Source: Pseudomonadota bacterium
GTDB taxonomy: Bacteria > Myxococcota_A > Polyangia > Haliangiales > Haliangiaceae
Reading direction: 5' to 3'
DNA: 64,000 nt
Assembly: GCA_022360315.1 (NCBI GenBank)
Contig: JAKSDA010000012.1
Coordinates: 1-64,000 of the forward strand
In this document: piece after piece, positions 25,978 to 35,768 of the stretch
Numbering within the stretch: the first letter of the stretch is position 1
Layout of the letters: the number at the start of each line of letters is the position of its first letter
Translations under genes and position numbers: made by a program
The notes under the pieces: generated by a model
Database searches by the model: none
What the model was told of the DNA's origin: nothing
What the model saw: only the letters and a program-made list of their open reading frames with translations

Positions 25978-27300
25978 ATGCAACGTCGAGTGATTTTGAT
26001 CCTGAGTATTGTCCTTTGCGCCGGTTGCTCCGGCCAGGGCGCGCACGACGGCGCGCCGGGCGAGGCCATCCCCCCGCCTCATCCGGCGACCCCGGCCGGA
26101 TTTGCGCTTGCGTATCGGGCCGGTGATGAGGGCACCGACAGACTCATCGCCCGGGCGCAAGCCCGCGTGCGGATCGCGCCCGGCCAGGCCGATGCCCATG
26201 TTGGCCTCGCCCAGGCGTTTATTCAGAAGAGGCGCGAAACCGGCGACCCGGCCTACCTGGTCTATGCCAGGGATGCAATGGGTGCAGCCCAGTCGCTCGC
26301 GCCCGGCGATTTCCGGGTGCTCACCGGGCAGATCGTGCTCGATTTCGACAGCCACCGCTTTGCCCGGGCCGCCCAGCTGGCCGAAAAAGCCATTGCCGCG
26401 GAACCGGCCAGCCCCGACGGTTATCTCCTGCTCAGCGACGCCCGGCTCGAGCTGGGCGACTACGAAGGAGCCGTGTCAGCTCTGCAGGAGGCGATGGATC
26501 GGGCACCGGATTTGCGTTCCCATGGCCGAGCTGGGTACCTGCGCTGGCTGCACGGCGATGTCGAAGGCGCCCTCGACGCCATGGACGAGGCCGTGAGCGC
26601 GGGCAGCAGGACTGCCGAACCCATGGCCTGGTGTTATGTCGAGATCGGCCTGATGCTGTGGCATGGCGGCAAGCTCGACCCTGCTCGCCGCTCTGCCCAG
26701 CGCGCTCTGTCTCTGCTTCCCAACTACCTGCCCGCGCTTTCTCTCGACGCCCGCGTTCTGGCCTCGCTGGGCCGGGACGAGGAGGCCATCGCGCGGCTCG
26801 AAGGGGTCGTCGCCCGTGCGCCGACGGCCGATGCTCTGCTGCGGCTGAGCGAGCTCCTGGCCGGAGCCGGCCGGGAGCTCGCGGCCGGCCGATATCTCGC
26901 CCGGGCCGAGAAGCTGGCCTCGGACGATCCCGTGCCAGTGGCCCTCTATTACGCGCGCCACGGCATCTGGCCCGAGCGGGCACTGGCTCTTGCCGAGCGG
27001 GCGGTTGCCGAGCGAGCGACGATTTACAGCCGCGATGCCCTCGCCATGGCACTGTTGCGGGCGGGTCGAGTCGATGCGGCCCAAAAGGCCATGGCCGAGG
27101 CCCACGCCCTGGCCACACCGGATGCGCGACTGATTTTGCACCGCGCTCTCATCGAGTTTGCCTCGGGCGACCGCAGCGCAGCCACAGCCAGCCTGAATGC
27201 CGCCTCTATCCAAAACCCGCACGCCGATCCGCTTCTTGCCCGCGAGCTGGCCGCCCTTGTCGGCCAGCCGTTTCCCGGTCCGCCGCGCCGCGCCCGCTGA
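25978..27300 (+). CDS. TPR lipoprotein
   Basis: A 440-residue protein with lipobox CAGC (Cys17). The rest is a helical array of tetratricopeptide repeats. Examples are ADAHVGLAQAFIQKRR, PDGYLLLSDARLELGDYEGAVSAL, AWCYVEIGLMLWHGGKLDPARRSAQRAL and LPALSLDARVLASLGRDEEAIARL. It lies in the operon after the DUF4331 gene, the common neighbour arrangement for that family, suggesting a scaffold or assembly partner at the periplasmic face. Very GC-rich, so antisense frames are open but not real. Confidence 0.87.
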   Translation: MQRRVILILSIVLCAGCSGQGAHDGAPGEAIPPPHPATPAGFALAYRAGDEGTDRLIARAQARVRIAPGQADAHVGLAQAFIQKRRETGDPAYLVYARDAMGAAQSLAPGDFRVLTGQIVLDFDSHRFARAAQLAEKAIAAEPASPDGYLLLSDARLELGDYEGAVSALQEAMDRAPDLRSHGRAGYLRWLHGDVEGALDAMDEAVSAGSRTAEPMAWCYVEIGLMLWHGGKLDPARRSAQRALSLLPNYLPALSLDARVLASLGRDEEAIARLEGVVARAPTADALLRLSELLAGAGRELAAGRYLARAEKLASDDPVPVALYYARHGIWPERALALAERAVAERATIYSRDALAMALLRAGRVDAAQKAMAEAHALATPDARLILHRALIEFASGDRSAATASLNAASIQNPHADPLLARELAALVGQPFPGPPRRAR

Positions 27301-27329
27301 GCCGCGCCATTGATTGCCTGGAGAGACCT

Positions 27330-27860
27330 GTGAACTACACGACCGCTATCATCGCCCTGGTGATTGTCTGTGCCGCTGCCAGCTGCCGGAATGCCCGGGA
27401 AAGGCCGCACAAAAACCGCGCCCACAGCGCTGTGGTGACGACCGGGGAGAGCGACGAGAACGCCGCCCCCCTCAGTCCTCGAAGCCAGTACGATCTGGTC
27501 GCCGCCATCACCGGTGCCGAAGCCATGGATCCCGACGAGGCCGAGTTGCGCCATGAGCAGATCCGGCGCGACTGGCACGGCAAGCGCTACCGCTGGCGGG
27601 GGTTTCGCATTGCACCGCTGTGCGCGAGCGCCGAGCAGTGCAACGTGCTCGCCTTTGATCTGGCCGGCAAAGACCACAAGAACGTCGTCCAGGGCTGGAT
27701 GCCCCAGCTTCATCTCACCGCCCGGTCGTTTGCCGCACTGGACGCCAAGTGTGGCAACAAAAAACGCTGCTCATTCGAATTCGAGGGTACTCTGGCCAAG
27801 CTCGTCCTTTCCACCCAACACCTCACCTCACTACAGTTCCACGATGTGCACATCCGATGA
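27330..27860 (+). CDS. Small lipoprotein, last gene of the DUF4331 operon
   Basis: A 176-residue protein. GTG 27330 is chosen because GGAGAG lies just upstream and it gives a clean signal (MNYTTAIIALVIVCAAASC) with lipobox AASC (Cys19). A basic, disordered spacer is followed by an alpha/beta domain (HEQIRRDWHGKRYRWRGF, CNVLAFDLAGKD). It contains four Cys in two close pairs (CASAEQC, CGNKKRC) and ends in LSTQHLTSLQFHDVHI. No family recognised. It starts 29 bp after the TPR gene. Confidence 0.75.
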   Translation: MNYTTAIIALVIVCAAASCRNARERPHKNRAHSAVVTTGESDENAAPLSPRSQYDLVAAITGAEAMDPDEAELRHEQIRRDWHGKRYRWRGFRIAPLCASAEQCNVLAFDLAGKDHKNVVQGWMPQLHLTARSFAALDAKCGNKKRCSFEFEGTLAKLVLSTQHLTSLQFHDVHIR

Positions 27861-27891
27861 CCTGGAACTGGCACGCGGCGCATCATCCGGG

Positions 27892-28788
27892 TCAGGTTTC
27901 GCCGCGATCCTGGCGGGATTCGCCCTGCGCGGCAAATTCTGCCACGGGCAGGACGATTCCGGCCAGGAGGATGGCTGCGCCCGCGATCTCGGTGATACTG
28001 GGCACCGAGCCAAAGGCGATAAAACCCAGGACAAACGCGAACACCGGGCTGACCAGTTCGAGCAGCGTGGATTGCGAGGCCGGCAGGTAACGGACCGCGT
28101 ACATCAGGGATACGCGGCCGAGGAATGGCCCGAAAAACGCCGCGCTCGAACACAATAGCCAGATTTTCAGGTCCAGACCGCTCAGTGCGTCGATCGGCCC
28201 GGTCACGCAGGCGAGAAAAAACACCGCCAGCCACAGCCGCAGCGCATTGACTCGCACCGGGTCGATTCGGTGGATGACCTTGCGGGTGACCACCTGCATG
28301 AGAGCAAAACAGACCGCCGAGGACAGCGCCCATACCATGCCGGCGGCGCGCATTTCGCCCGGGTCGGGCAATTGCATCACAGCGAATCCGCCGATTGCGA
28401 TCAGTGCGCCGACAACGAACCGGGCTGTGATGCGCTCGCGCAACACCAGATAAGCGGCTCCGGCCACGAAGAGCACTTGCGACCGCTGCAATACGCTGGT
28501 CAGGCCGGCATCGATCTTGGCCAGGGCTTCGGTGACCGCGATGTTGCCGATGATGCTCAATATCGCCAAACTCACTGCGCTGATGAGCGTGACGCGATTC
28601 CAGGTCCTGGCGCGCCGCTTGCGCGACACCGAGGTGAAGGTGTTAAACACCGCCGCGCACAGGAGCATGGCGAGGACCACTGCGTCGCGTTCGGCCTGTT
28701 CGCTGGCCGCTTTGTACGGAATCAAGAAGAGAGCGGCAAAGAACGCCGAGCAGATCGATAGAAGGGCTCCTTTGCCGGTGCTGGACAT
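27892..28788 (-). CDS. EamA/DMT-family transporter
   Basis: A 298-residue inner-membrane protein with ten predicted helices in two homologous halves, the EamA layout. Features include GNIAVTEALAKIDAGLTSVLQRSQVLFVA and, in the second half, ARYLPASQSTLLELVSPVFAF. The latter is the paired 'P at the end of helix 4/9' region of drug/metabolite exporters. ATG 28788 is used; the frame is open 81 bp more. Substrate unknown. A second, different DMT transporter lies at 29416 in the opposite direction, with a decayed gene between. Confidence 0.85.
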   Translation of the reverse strand: MSSTGKGALLSICSAFFAALFLIPYKAASEQAERDAVVLAMLLCAAVFNTFTSVSRKRRARTWNRVTLISAVSLAILSIIGNIAVTEALAKIDAGLTSVLQRSQVLFVAGAAYLVLRERITARFVVGALIAIGGFAVMQLPDPGEMRAAGMVWALSSAVCFALMQVVTRKVIHRIDPVRVNALRLWLAVFFLACVTGPIDALSGLDLKIWLLCSSAAFFGPFLGRVSLMYAVRYLPASQSTLLELVSPVFAFVLGFIAFGSVPSITEIAGAAILLAGIVLPVAEFAAQGESRQDRGET

Positions 28789-28891
28789 ACAATGTGGTTT
28801 CGGCCTCACGGGCGAGGCCGGGTCGCGTAGCATACGCGATGTCGGCCGGCCTGTTCGTCGCGCTGGCACTGAATGTCGAAGCTGCTGCGGG

Positions 28892-29321
28892 CTACCTGAT
28901 TTTGCGTTCTATCCACGAGAACTCGCCACACACGGCCAGGTGATCTGATGGCTCGGTGAGCGAGGGCATGGGAGTATCGCGCTCGAGTGGGGCAAGTGGA
29001 TGGGGGCGCGGGATCAACGTACCCGGCTGGTAAAGCAGGTAGTCCAGCTTTCTTCGCCACCCGTTGATGTTGCATGTATCCCACGGCCGTTGCGATCGGC
29101 AGGCCAAGTCCATGCCGCGCTCACAAGCGGCTTGTAGCACGAGCCAGGTCGGATGAAGGACATTCTCGGGCTCGATTGTAAAAGTCGTGTTGCACACAAC
29201 GATCGCCGATGGCCGGTCCCGGCGAATTCGGGTAGCGCTCGGGCCGGACATAGGCGTCGGCCAGAATATTGTAGATCACGACGGAAAAGCTCGAAAGGGA
29301 TAGGTTTTTTCTGGTTTCCAT
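28892..29321 (-). pseudogene. Decayed endonuclease/exonuclease/phosphatase-family gene
   Basis: Two frames hold recognisable ends of one protein. The first (from ATG 29321) reads SVVIYNILADAYVRPERYP, the start of CCR4-like EEP enzymes, then stops near 29121. The second, in another frame, reads WRRKLDYLLYQPGT, then PSLTEPSDHLAVCGEF, the C-terminal catalytic Asp-His block. The catalytic middle (Glu and Asp/Asn motifs) is missing. Combined length is about 140 residues, while family members are usually over 240. Internal deletion plus frameshift; no functional product expected. Confidence 0.75.
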
Positions 29322-29415
29322 GTTTTTAGTGGAGCCTGGGCGAGCCGCTTGGGACAGGACACGACTCCGGACACGTTCGCCATCTCGGGATGGCACTCTA
29401 TACTGGGCAGGCAGG

Positions 29416-30288
29416 ATGCGACGTGGTCCGTTTTATATGATTTGCGCCGGACTCCTGCTCACGGTCATGATCACGCTGGTCAAGACCACGCGGACCGAGT
29501 TGGGTACCATCGAGGTGGTTTTTTGGCGGGGTTTGATCTCCGTGCCATTTACCTATTTATTCGCCTGGCGTGCCGGTCTGCGTGTGCACAATGTCCGGCT
29601 ACTGGTCTTGCGTTTTGCACTGGGGTTTGCCGCGGTCGTGTGCTTGTTTACTGCGGCCAAGGGGCTGTGGATCGCCGATCTATCTCTTCTATCCCAGCTG
29701 CAACCGCTCATGATCGGGTTCCTGGCCCCGCTCGCCCTCGGCGCCGAGGAGCGACCGGGACGGACTGTGTGGATTTTGCTCGTCATCGGCTTGATCGGCT
29801 GTGCCCTGATCGTGGCGCCGGACCTGGCGGTGGGCTCGATCTACGGTCTGCTGGCCCTGATCGGGGCATTCTTGTCCGCCGGAGCACACGTTTGTCTGCG
29901 CGGCCTGGCCCGTACCGACGATGCCCGTACCGTGGTATTCTATTTTCACGCCATGCTCGCCGGCGCGTGCTTTGTCATCATGGCGGTGGACGCCGGTGGA
30001 GTCCCCGAATTGCCGCCACTGCGCCTGGTGCCTCACCTCGTGGGCATCGGCGTCACGGCAACCCTGGGCCAGCTCCTGATCACTCGGGCCTACGTGGAAG
30101 ATCGCGCTTCGGTGGTCGCTGCGGCTCGTTACGCCTCTCCGGTATGGGCGGTGATCATCGATCTGATCGCTTTTGGCGTGGTGCCCGGCCTCTATGTCGT
30201 GGTCGGCGGAATTCTCATCGTCGGCGCCGGTATGTGGCTGATCTTTCTTCCTGCCGGACCAGGCCATGTAGGTACGCAAAACGAGTAA
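29416..30288 (+). CDS. EamA/DMT-family transporter
   Basis: A 290-residue membrane protein with ten predicted helices in two EamA repeats (TELGTIEVVFWRGLISVPF, then LSLLSQLQPLMIGFLAPLAL; ITRAYVEDRASVVAAARYAS). ATG 29416 follows GCAGG. The upstream frame is open to 29320 but overlaps the decayed gene and lacks membrane character. Likely exporter of small metabolites; substrate unknown. Stand-alone gene. Confidence 0.87.
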   Translation: MRRGPFYMICAGLLLTVMITLVKTTRTELGTIEVVFWRGLISVPFTYLFAWRAGLRVHNVRLLVLRFALGFAAVVCLFTAAKGLWIADLSLLSQLQPLMIGFLAPLALGAEERPGRTVWILLVIGLIGCALIVAPDLAVGSIYGLLALIGAFLSAGAHVCLRGLARTDDARTVVFYFHAMLAGACFVIMAVDAGGVPELPPLRLVPHLVGIGVTATLGQLLITRAYVEDRASVVAAARYASPVWAVIIDLIAFGVVPGLYVVVGGILIVGAGMWLIFLPAGPGHVGTQNE

Positions 30289-31063
30289 ACTCGCGTCCGG
30301 TCACCTCGCCCAGGACTCGATGAATGCGGTGCTGTTTGGCCCGTTGCTCGCTCTGCGAGCAGCGGCCGGAAACCTGGCGGCGGCATGGCCGGAGGTGGAC
30401 GCGATGGCATAACCTGCTTGATGCGCAGAGCATTTGAGACGGATCGGTGACCTCGCAGTCGATGACCGGCATGGACCCCACAGGATATCGCGACCAGTAC
30501 CGACAGGCTTTGTGTTACCAATTGGTGAAACTTTCGTTGCAATATTGCAATCGAGCAGGAGGCTGTTGAATTGCCAGCCCAACCCGCTGCTGCGCCCGGG
30601 TGGAGCATTCGACCGGCTGGCCCCACAGCCACGGCAAATCCCGCCACGTCAGAGATTCGCTTCTGGCCTGACACATCCGGATTAAAGTACATGGTTGCTG
30701 CGCTGGTGGACGATGCTACGCCGACTCCATCCATGACTGCACAGCGACTGTCGCGGGCAGTAATATCAATGGATTGAGCTTGCCGCCCGGGTTGAGCTTG
30801 CCGCCCGGTAGATTTGCCCGGTAAGGTCGATCGGCAACCCAGCCATCGAGGGCCAACTCGGGACTGTAATTGCGGTGATCCAGCCCATTGTAAAAACGCA
30901 TGCCCGGGCCAGGGACGACGCGAATGCGAGATAGTTCCGAATGGTTACTGCGATGCATTCAAGGATGAGGCCGAATTCCCGTATCGAGACGTGTGGATTT
31001 TACCGTTTTACAAACCAGAAATATTTTGAAAATAGTTCGTACGTCGTATTAAATTTTAACAGT
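30289..31063. other. Intergenic region, possible gene remnants, no gene supported
   Basis: A 775-bp gap. Minus-strand frames at 30716-30958 (YNGLDHRNYSPELALDGW) and 30300-30734 have protein-like composition but no recognised family or ribosome site, and may be remnants of one broken gene. An 18-bp unit is duplicated at 30774-30808. The last 120 bp are AT-rich and probably hold the promoter of the large kinase gene. Confidence 0.45.
30774..30808. repeat. Tandem duplication of an 18-bp unit
   Basis: TTGAGCTTGCCGCCCGG occurs at 30774-30790 and 30792-30808. It sits in the region of possible minus-strand remnants, where it encodes GGKLNP twice. Confidence 0.7.
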
Positions 31064-34000
31064 ATGGCATTTACGGGGTCCGCGCGTTTTCAGCTGCGAG
31101 CTAAGCTCGGTGAAGGCGGGATGGGCATTGTTTACGATGCCTATGACCGCTCGCGCAGCATGTCGGTTGCGCTGAAGACTCTCCGCCGGGTCAGCGCCGC
31201 CAATCTGTACCGCTTCAAGCGCGAGTTTCGGGCGCTGAGCGGCCTCAGTCATCCCAACATCATCGCGCTCTACGAGTTGATCTCCGACGGAGACGATTGG
31301 TTTTTGACCATGGAGCGGGTCGACGGGGTCGATTTTTTTCGCTACGTGAAGAACGGCTCGAATCAGCCAGGAGGCGTTCAGCTAACGACCCTCGAGGAGG
31401 GCACGACGACCACGCTCGATGCTCCGCCCACCCTCCTGGACAGCCGGGTAGGTGCGGTTGCCGACAGTTCGGGGCAGATCCAGGACGGCAGGCCGAAACC
31501 GCCCCGGAAGCGGCCTCGATTTGCCGAGTGCGCCGATGAAGACCGAATACGGAGTGCGCTCAGGCAACTGGCCAGTGCGCTTCATGTCCTGCACTCGGCC
31601 GGCATCGTGCACCGCGATCTCAAACCCGACAACGTGCGTATCACCGCCGAGGGCCGTCTGGTTCTCATGGATTTTGGCGTGATCGCCGAGATGTATCATT
31701 CGGTGAGTCCGGCGTGGCTCAAGCAAACGGTCGGCACGCCGGCGTTCATGGCGCCAGAGCAGGCCGTGGGGGCAGAGATCACCGCTGCCGCTGATTGGTA
31801 TGCGTTTGGTGGCATGCTGTATCTGGCGCTGACCGGCAGGCTGCCCTTTGAAGGGGCGTACCACCAGGCGATGCAGGCCAAGCAGAACCGCGACCCGCTG
31901 CCGCCGAGTCGTTTTGCTACCGGCATCCCGGACGATCTCGAACAGCTGTGTATGGGTCTTTTGGTTCGCGATCCTGCCAGGCGTTTCAAGAGCAACGACG
32001 TGTTGGCTTGCCTGGGCGTACAGGCGCGCGATCTCCGGCAATGGACCGAAACTCCCGATGCGGATCGCGACGCCTTTGTCGGCCGCACCGCCGAACTTCG
32101 GGCGCTGCGCCACGGCTACGGCGAGGCCGACATCGGGGGTGGGCGATGCGTATTCGTGCGCGGCCTGTCCGGTATCGGCAAGACCAGCCTGGTCGAGCGC
32201 TTTACCTACGAACTTGAAAAGGCCGGTGTCACCGTTTTATCGGCGCGTTGCCACGAGCTCGAGGAAGTGCCGTACAAGGCATTTGACAGCATCGTGGACG
32301 GGTTGGTGGACTGGCTGCTCGATCTGCCGCCGGCTCTGCGGCGAGCCATCGTGGGCCCAGATATGGAATCGCTCGCCCGACTCTTTCCGGTCATGCGGCG
32401 GGTTGGTCCGTGGGCAAAGGCCCGGTTGAGCGGGCATGGCGATCCGGTGGAAGTGCGCAGCCGGGCCATCACAGCGCTGTATCGATTGCTCGCCGTCTTG
32501 TCTCGCGAGCGGGCAGTGGTGCTCCGCATCGACGACATCCAGTGGGCCGACCAGGACAGTATCGATCTCCTGGCTCGTTTGCTCGCCTCTCCGGTGCCCG
32601 ACAAGCTGATGGTCGTGGCGACTCTACGCACCGAGGGCGGTACCGGTCCGACTGGCAGTCTGGCCGCGCTGGCCGATGATCTCGAGCGTCGAGACATCTT
32701 GCGCTGGATCGACCTCGGGCCGCTGAGCCCGGACGAGCAGCGCGAGCTGTTCTGGCGTCTGAGCGATGGGCAACGCTCGCTCGACGAGCAGGACGATCGA
32801 TTGTGGCGCGGATCGGGTGGCCATCCCATGCTCTTGACCGAACTGGCCCGCCATGCGGCCGAACTGCCCCGCCATGCGGCCGAACTGCCCCGTACTCTGA
32901 CCATCGAGCGTACCCCGACGATCGAAGGGGTTCTGTGGCAGCGGATCGCCGGGCTTTCGTGCAAGACCCGCAACCTCCTCGAAGTGGTCGCTGCCGCGGG
33001 CCAGCCGTTGCCGCTGCAGGTTTTGGGCGATGCCGCAGGACTGACCGATTCGGAGCGTGAACGAGCCGCGGCGATCTTGCGCATCGGCCATCTGGTCCGC
33101 ACATCGCGCAGCGATAACGACGGCAGATGGCTCGACGCCTATCACGCCAAAGTACGCGAGACGGTGGTTGCCCGCGTGCCCAAGACCAACCTCGCCGCGC
33201 TGCACCGCGAACTCGCCGTTGCACTCGACAACTGGGATCACGCCTCGGCCGCTCTGCGGGCTCGCCTGTGGCTGACTGCCGGAGAACCGGTGCGAGCGGC
33301 CCGTTACCTGGTCGAGTCGGCCGGTCACGCCATGGATCAGCTGGCCGCCGACCGAGCTGTCGATCTGTACAGTTCTGTCACGCTGCTCCTGCGCACCCGG
33401 GCCGGACAGCGCGACGCCGACGAGCTTCGCATTCAGGCCTGGCTGGGCCTCGCCGACGTGTTGCGCATGACCGGCCGCGACGACGATGTGCTGCCGCTGC
33501 TCGACGAGGCCGAAGACGTGGCCTCGTCGAGCCAGATGCTGGAGGCTCTTGCGGCCATTCACTCGACCCGCGGCACTGTGCTTTTTGCCAAGCACGACGT
33601 CGACGGCTATTTGAGCGAGCATCAGCGCGCCCTGGACTGTGCCCGCCGGGCCGGATCGCCGATCCGCGAAGCGCGGTCGCTGAGTGCGCTGGGCAACGCC
33701 CTGTGGCTGCGCGGGCAGTTGAGGTCGGCCCATCACTACTTTGATCGCTGTATCTCCCTGGCCGAGGACAACGACCTGGAGAGCATTCGGGTCGCTAATT
33801 TGCCAATGCGCGGGGCCACCCACTACCACAGGAGCGATATTGACGCCGCGCTGTCGGATTGTCTCGAAGGTGCCGAGGCTGCAGCCGGTCTCGGTCTGCA
33901 CCATGCGGAGCTGATGGCGCGACACTGGCTGGCCGTGCTTTACCTGGAATCCGCCGATTTCAGGAGCGCCCGGAGCGAGCTCGCCCGGGCACTCACGCTC

Positions 34001-34780
34001 GCGCGCAAGATCGGTGCACGCCGATTCGAGCCCGATTTGTGGGCGCTGCGAGGCAGGCTTCGCGCCGTTTGCGGACAATCCGATGTGGGCGGAGAGATGG
34101 CGCAACGCTCTCTCGAGCTGTGTGAAGAGACCGGCTTTCGCAACGCGATGCCAAGCCTGCTCGGCGTGCTTGCCTGTGTCACGGACGACGCCGAGCAACG
34201 CCGGGAAACACTCGACAGAGGCGAGCGGATCGCGCAGGGCATGGCGACCGGCTACGGCCATCTGCGTTTCTACCGCGACGCCATGGACGCGGCCTTTGCC
34301 CTTGGCGATGCCGAGCGGCTGCTTCGCTATGCCGAAAAACTCGACGCCAGCTGCGCGGCCGAGCCGACCCCGTGGAGCGAGTTCTTCACCGAGCGCGGCC
34401 GCGCTCTGGCCGCTCATCTGCGCGATCCCCAGGGCTGTGGAACTCGGGTCGAATTGCGCAGGCTGCGCGATGTGGCCCGGCAACGCAAGTTGTACCTGGC
34501 GGCCAATGAGCTGTCCGCGGCGCTGGGGGAGGGCACCACGACGTGTATCCATGACGTGTCCCATCCAGACCGTGGTGCGCGGCCATGTAATCAGAGCAAG
34601 GCCGCGCCGCCAGAGGAATGCGAAGACGGCGAGGTGCCGTCATATCCACAGAGCACGGTCGAGCTGACCAGCACGTTCGACGGAGACGCATCGCCGTGTA
34701 CAGACGTGGCCAGTGATCAGGACCAGCCGACAATCGTCGGTTGCCAGCTGGAGCGTCGTTTGACTGCCGACCGTACATGA
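31064..34780 (+). CDS. PknK-like Ser/Thr kinase with AAA ATPase and TPR repeats
   Basis: A 1,238-residue signalling protein. Residues 1-330 are a Hanks-type kinase: LGEGGMGIVYDAYDR, Lys in VALKTL, HRDLKPDN (about 183), DFGV, FMAPEQAVG. It has a low-complexity insertion of about 60 residues (95-160, Thr/Pro-rich) in the N-lobe/C-lobe region. A MalT/STAND-like ATPase follows, beginning FVGRTAELRAL, with Walker A GLSGIGKTS (about 368-376) and Walker B VVLRIDDIQWAD (about 485). The C-terminal 600 residues are TPR helices. Domain order matches PknK-type regulators, common in Myxococcota. A 21-bp tandem duplication (32851-32892) encodes RHAAELP twice between the ATPase and TPR regions. ATG 31064 sits behind an AT-rich leader. 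Confidence 0.92.
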   Translation: MAFTGSARFQLRAKLGEGGMGIVYDAYDRSRSMSVALKTLRRVSAANLYRFKREFRALSGLSHPNIIALYELISDGDDWFLTMERVDGVDFFRYVKNGSNQPGGVQLTTLEEGTTTTLDAPPTLLDSRVGAVADSSGQIQDGRPKPPRKRPRFAECADEDRIRSALRQLASALHVLHSAGIVHRDLKPDNVRITAEGRLVLMDFGVIAEMYHSVSPAWLKQTVGTPAFMAPEQAVGAEITAAADWYAFGGMLYLALTGRLPFEGAYHQAMQAKQNRDPLPPSRFATGIPDDLEQLCMGLLVRDPARRFKSNDVLACLGVQARDLRQWTETPDADRDAFVGRTAELRALRHGYGEADIGGGRCVFVRGLSGIGKTSLVERFTYELEKAGVTVLSARCHELEEVPYKAFDSIVDGLVDWLLDLPPALRRAIVGPDMESLARLFPVMRRVGPWAKARLSGHGDPVEVRSRAITALYRLLAVLSRERAVVLRIDDIQWADQDSIDLLARLLASPVPDKLMVVATLRTEGGTGPTGSLAALADDLERRDILRWIDLGPLSPDEQRELFWRLSDGQRSLDEQDDRLWRGSGGHPMLLTELARHAAELPRHAAELPRTLTIERTPTIEGVLWQRIAGLSCKTRNLLEVVAAAGQPLPLQVLGDAAGLTDSERERAAAILRIGHLVRTSRSDNDGRWLDAYHAKVRETVVARVPKTNLAALHRELAVALDNWDHASAALRARLWLTAGEPVRAARYLVESAGHAMDQLAADRAVDLYSSVTLLLRTRAGQRDADELRIQAWLGLADVLRMTGRDDDVLPLLDEAEDVASSSQMLEALAAIHSTRGTVLFAKHDVDGYLSEHQRALDCARRAGSPIREARSLSALGNALWLRGQLRSAHHYFDRCISLAEDNDLESIRVANLPMRGATHYHRSDIDAALSDCLEGAEAAAGLGLHHAELMARHWLAVLYLESADFRSARSELARALTLARKIGARRFEPDLWALRGRLRAVCGQSDVGGEMAQRSLELCEETGFRNAMPSLLGVLACVTDDAEQRRETLDRGERIAQGMATGYGHLRFYRDAMDAAFALGDAERLLRYAEKLDASCAAEPTPWSEFFTERGRALAAHLRDPQGCGTRVELRRLRDVARQRKLYLAANELSAALGEGTTTCIHDVSHPDRGARPCNQSKAAPPEECEDGEVPSYPQSTVELTSTFDGDASPCTDVASDQDQPTIVGCQLERRLTADRT
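32851..32892. repeat. In-frame 21-bp tandem duplication in the kinase gene
   Basis: Two identical 21-bp units, each encoding HAAELPR. A third, degenerate unit (TELAR) precedes them. Recent slippage or unequal exchange; length variation among relatives is expected. Confidence 0.75.
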
Positions 34781-34789
34781 CGCAGTGCT

Positions 34790-34890
34790 GTCCGGGCAAC
34801 CTGCCTAGTCGCTGTCTTCGGCGCCTTGCCGAGACCGGAGGCATCGTGGTCTGCACCAAGTCCGGGCAACCTGCCTAGTCGCTGTCTTCG
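34790..34890. repeat. 31-bp direct repeat at the universal stress protein 3' end
   Basis: Identical 31-bp copies at 34790-34820 and 34860-34890 (period 70). The right copy contains the stop codon and last codons (EDSD) of the minus-strand gene; the left copy lies downstream of it, in the gap to the kinase stop. Confidence 0.8.
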
Positions 34891-35768
34891 TCGCCCTGGT
34901 GCACGATCAGAACCGAGCACGGCGCGTGACGCACAGTTCGCTCGGCAATGCTGCCGAGCAGAAACCGACGCAGACCGCGGCGGCCATGGCTGCCCATGAT
35001 GACCAGATCGTAGTTGCCGCTCTCCAGTCGCTCGGCGATCCCTTCCGCGGCGTGGGCGCGAACCGTGTCGAAAGCGATGGTCAGCCCCTCGCGATGGTGT
35101 CTGGCGAGAAGTCGCGTCCCGGCTTCCTGGGCCTCGGAGGCCAACTCGTCCAGCACTGGCCCGGTCCATTCCAGCGCGATCTCGGGCGGGGTATTCCAGG
35201 TGTGAAATACGTCGATCCGGCCGTCTTTCGCGGCCAGTACCATGGCCAGTTGCACGGCTTTTTCGGCCTGGACCGAAAAATCGGTCGGCACCAAGATGCG
35301 CTCGAATCCCCCCGGCTCCTCGGCTCCTGGCCGGGTTACCAGAACGTTGTGGGGCGACAGTCTCACCACTCGCTCGGCCACACTGCCCATGAAGAAGCGC
35401 TTGACGCCAGTCCGCCCGTGGGTGCCGGTGATGATGAGGTCGGCGCCGAGCTTCTTGGCTGCATCGCACAGCCCGATGTCGGCAAAGCCGTCGATGACCA
35501 TGTGAGAAATCTCGGGCGAACGGCTGCCCAGCCGGGTGCGCAACGCCTCGAGACGGTCCCGATCACTGTTCAGCTGATTCTCGACCAGCTCCTCCCATTC
35601 CTTCAAAATCGCTCCCTTCGACTCGGGCGGCTTGTGGTCCAAAACCATGCCCGCGTGAACCAAGACCACCTCGGCACCGGTGTGGCGGGCGATCTTTACT
35701 CCGTATTTGGCTGCGACCTCCGATTCATCGGAAAAATCGATACCGACAACGATCTTTGTGATCTCCAT
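34875..35768 (-). CDS. Universal stress protein with two Usp domains
   Basis: A 297-residue protein from ATG 35768, which has an AGGAGCTCACC leader. Two Usp domains are fused: 1-145 (IVVGIDFSDESEVAAKYG, GTHGRTGVKRFFMGSVAE) and 150-297 (ILVPTDFSVQAEKAVQLA, GSHGRRGLRRFLLGSIAE). Both have the ATP-binding G-2x-G-9x-G-[S/T] motif. Such tandem proteins bind ATP and support survival under stress; the mechanism is uncertain. It diverges from the NtrC-type regulator gene across 479 bp. Confidence 0.92.
   Translation of the reverse strand: MEITKIVVGIDFSDESEVAAKYGVKIARHTGAEVVLVHAGMVLDHKPPESKGAILKEWEELVENQLNSDRDRLEALRTRLGSRSPEISHMVIDGFADIGLCDAAKKLGADLIITGTHGRTGVKRFFMGSVAERVVRLSPHNVLVTRPGAEEPGGFERILVPTDFSVQAEKAVQLAMVLAAKDGRIDVFHTWNTPPEIALEWTGPVLDELASEAQEAGTRLLARHHREGLTIAFDTVRAHAAEGIAERLESGNYDLVIMGSHGRRGLRRFLLGSIAERTVRHAPCSVLIVHQGDEDSD

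Noticed and set aside
30192..30734. Minus-strand frame as a possible gene
   Set aside because: No signal, family pattern or ribosome site. Kept only as a possible remnant.
32624..34564. A 646-codon antisense open frame across the PknK-like gene
   Set aside because: Shadow of a GC-rich gene; no motif, and the sense frame holds the full kinase, ATPase and TPR set.
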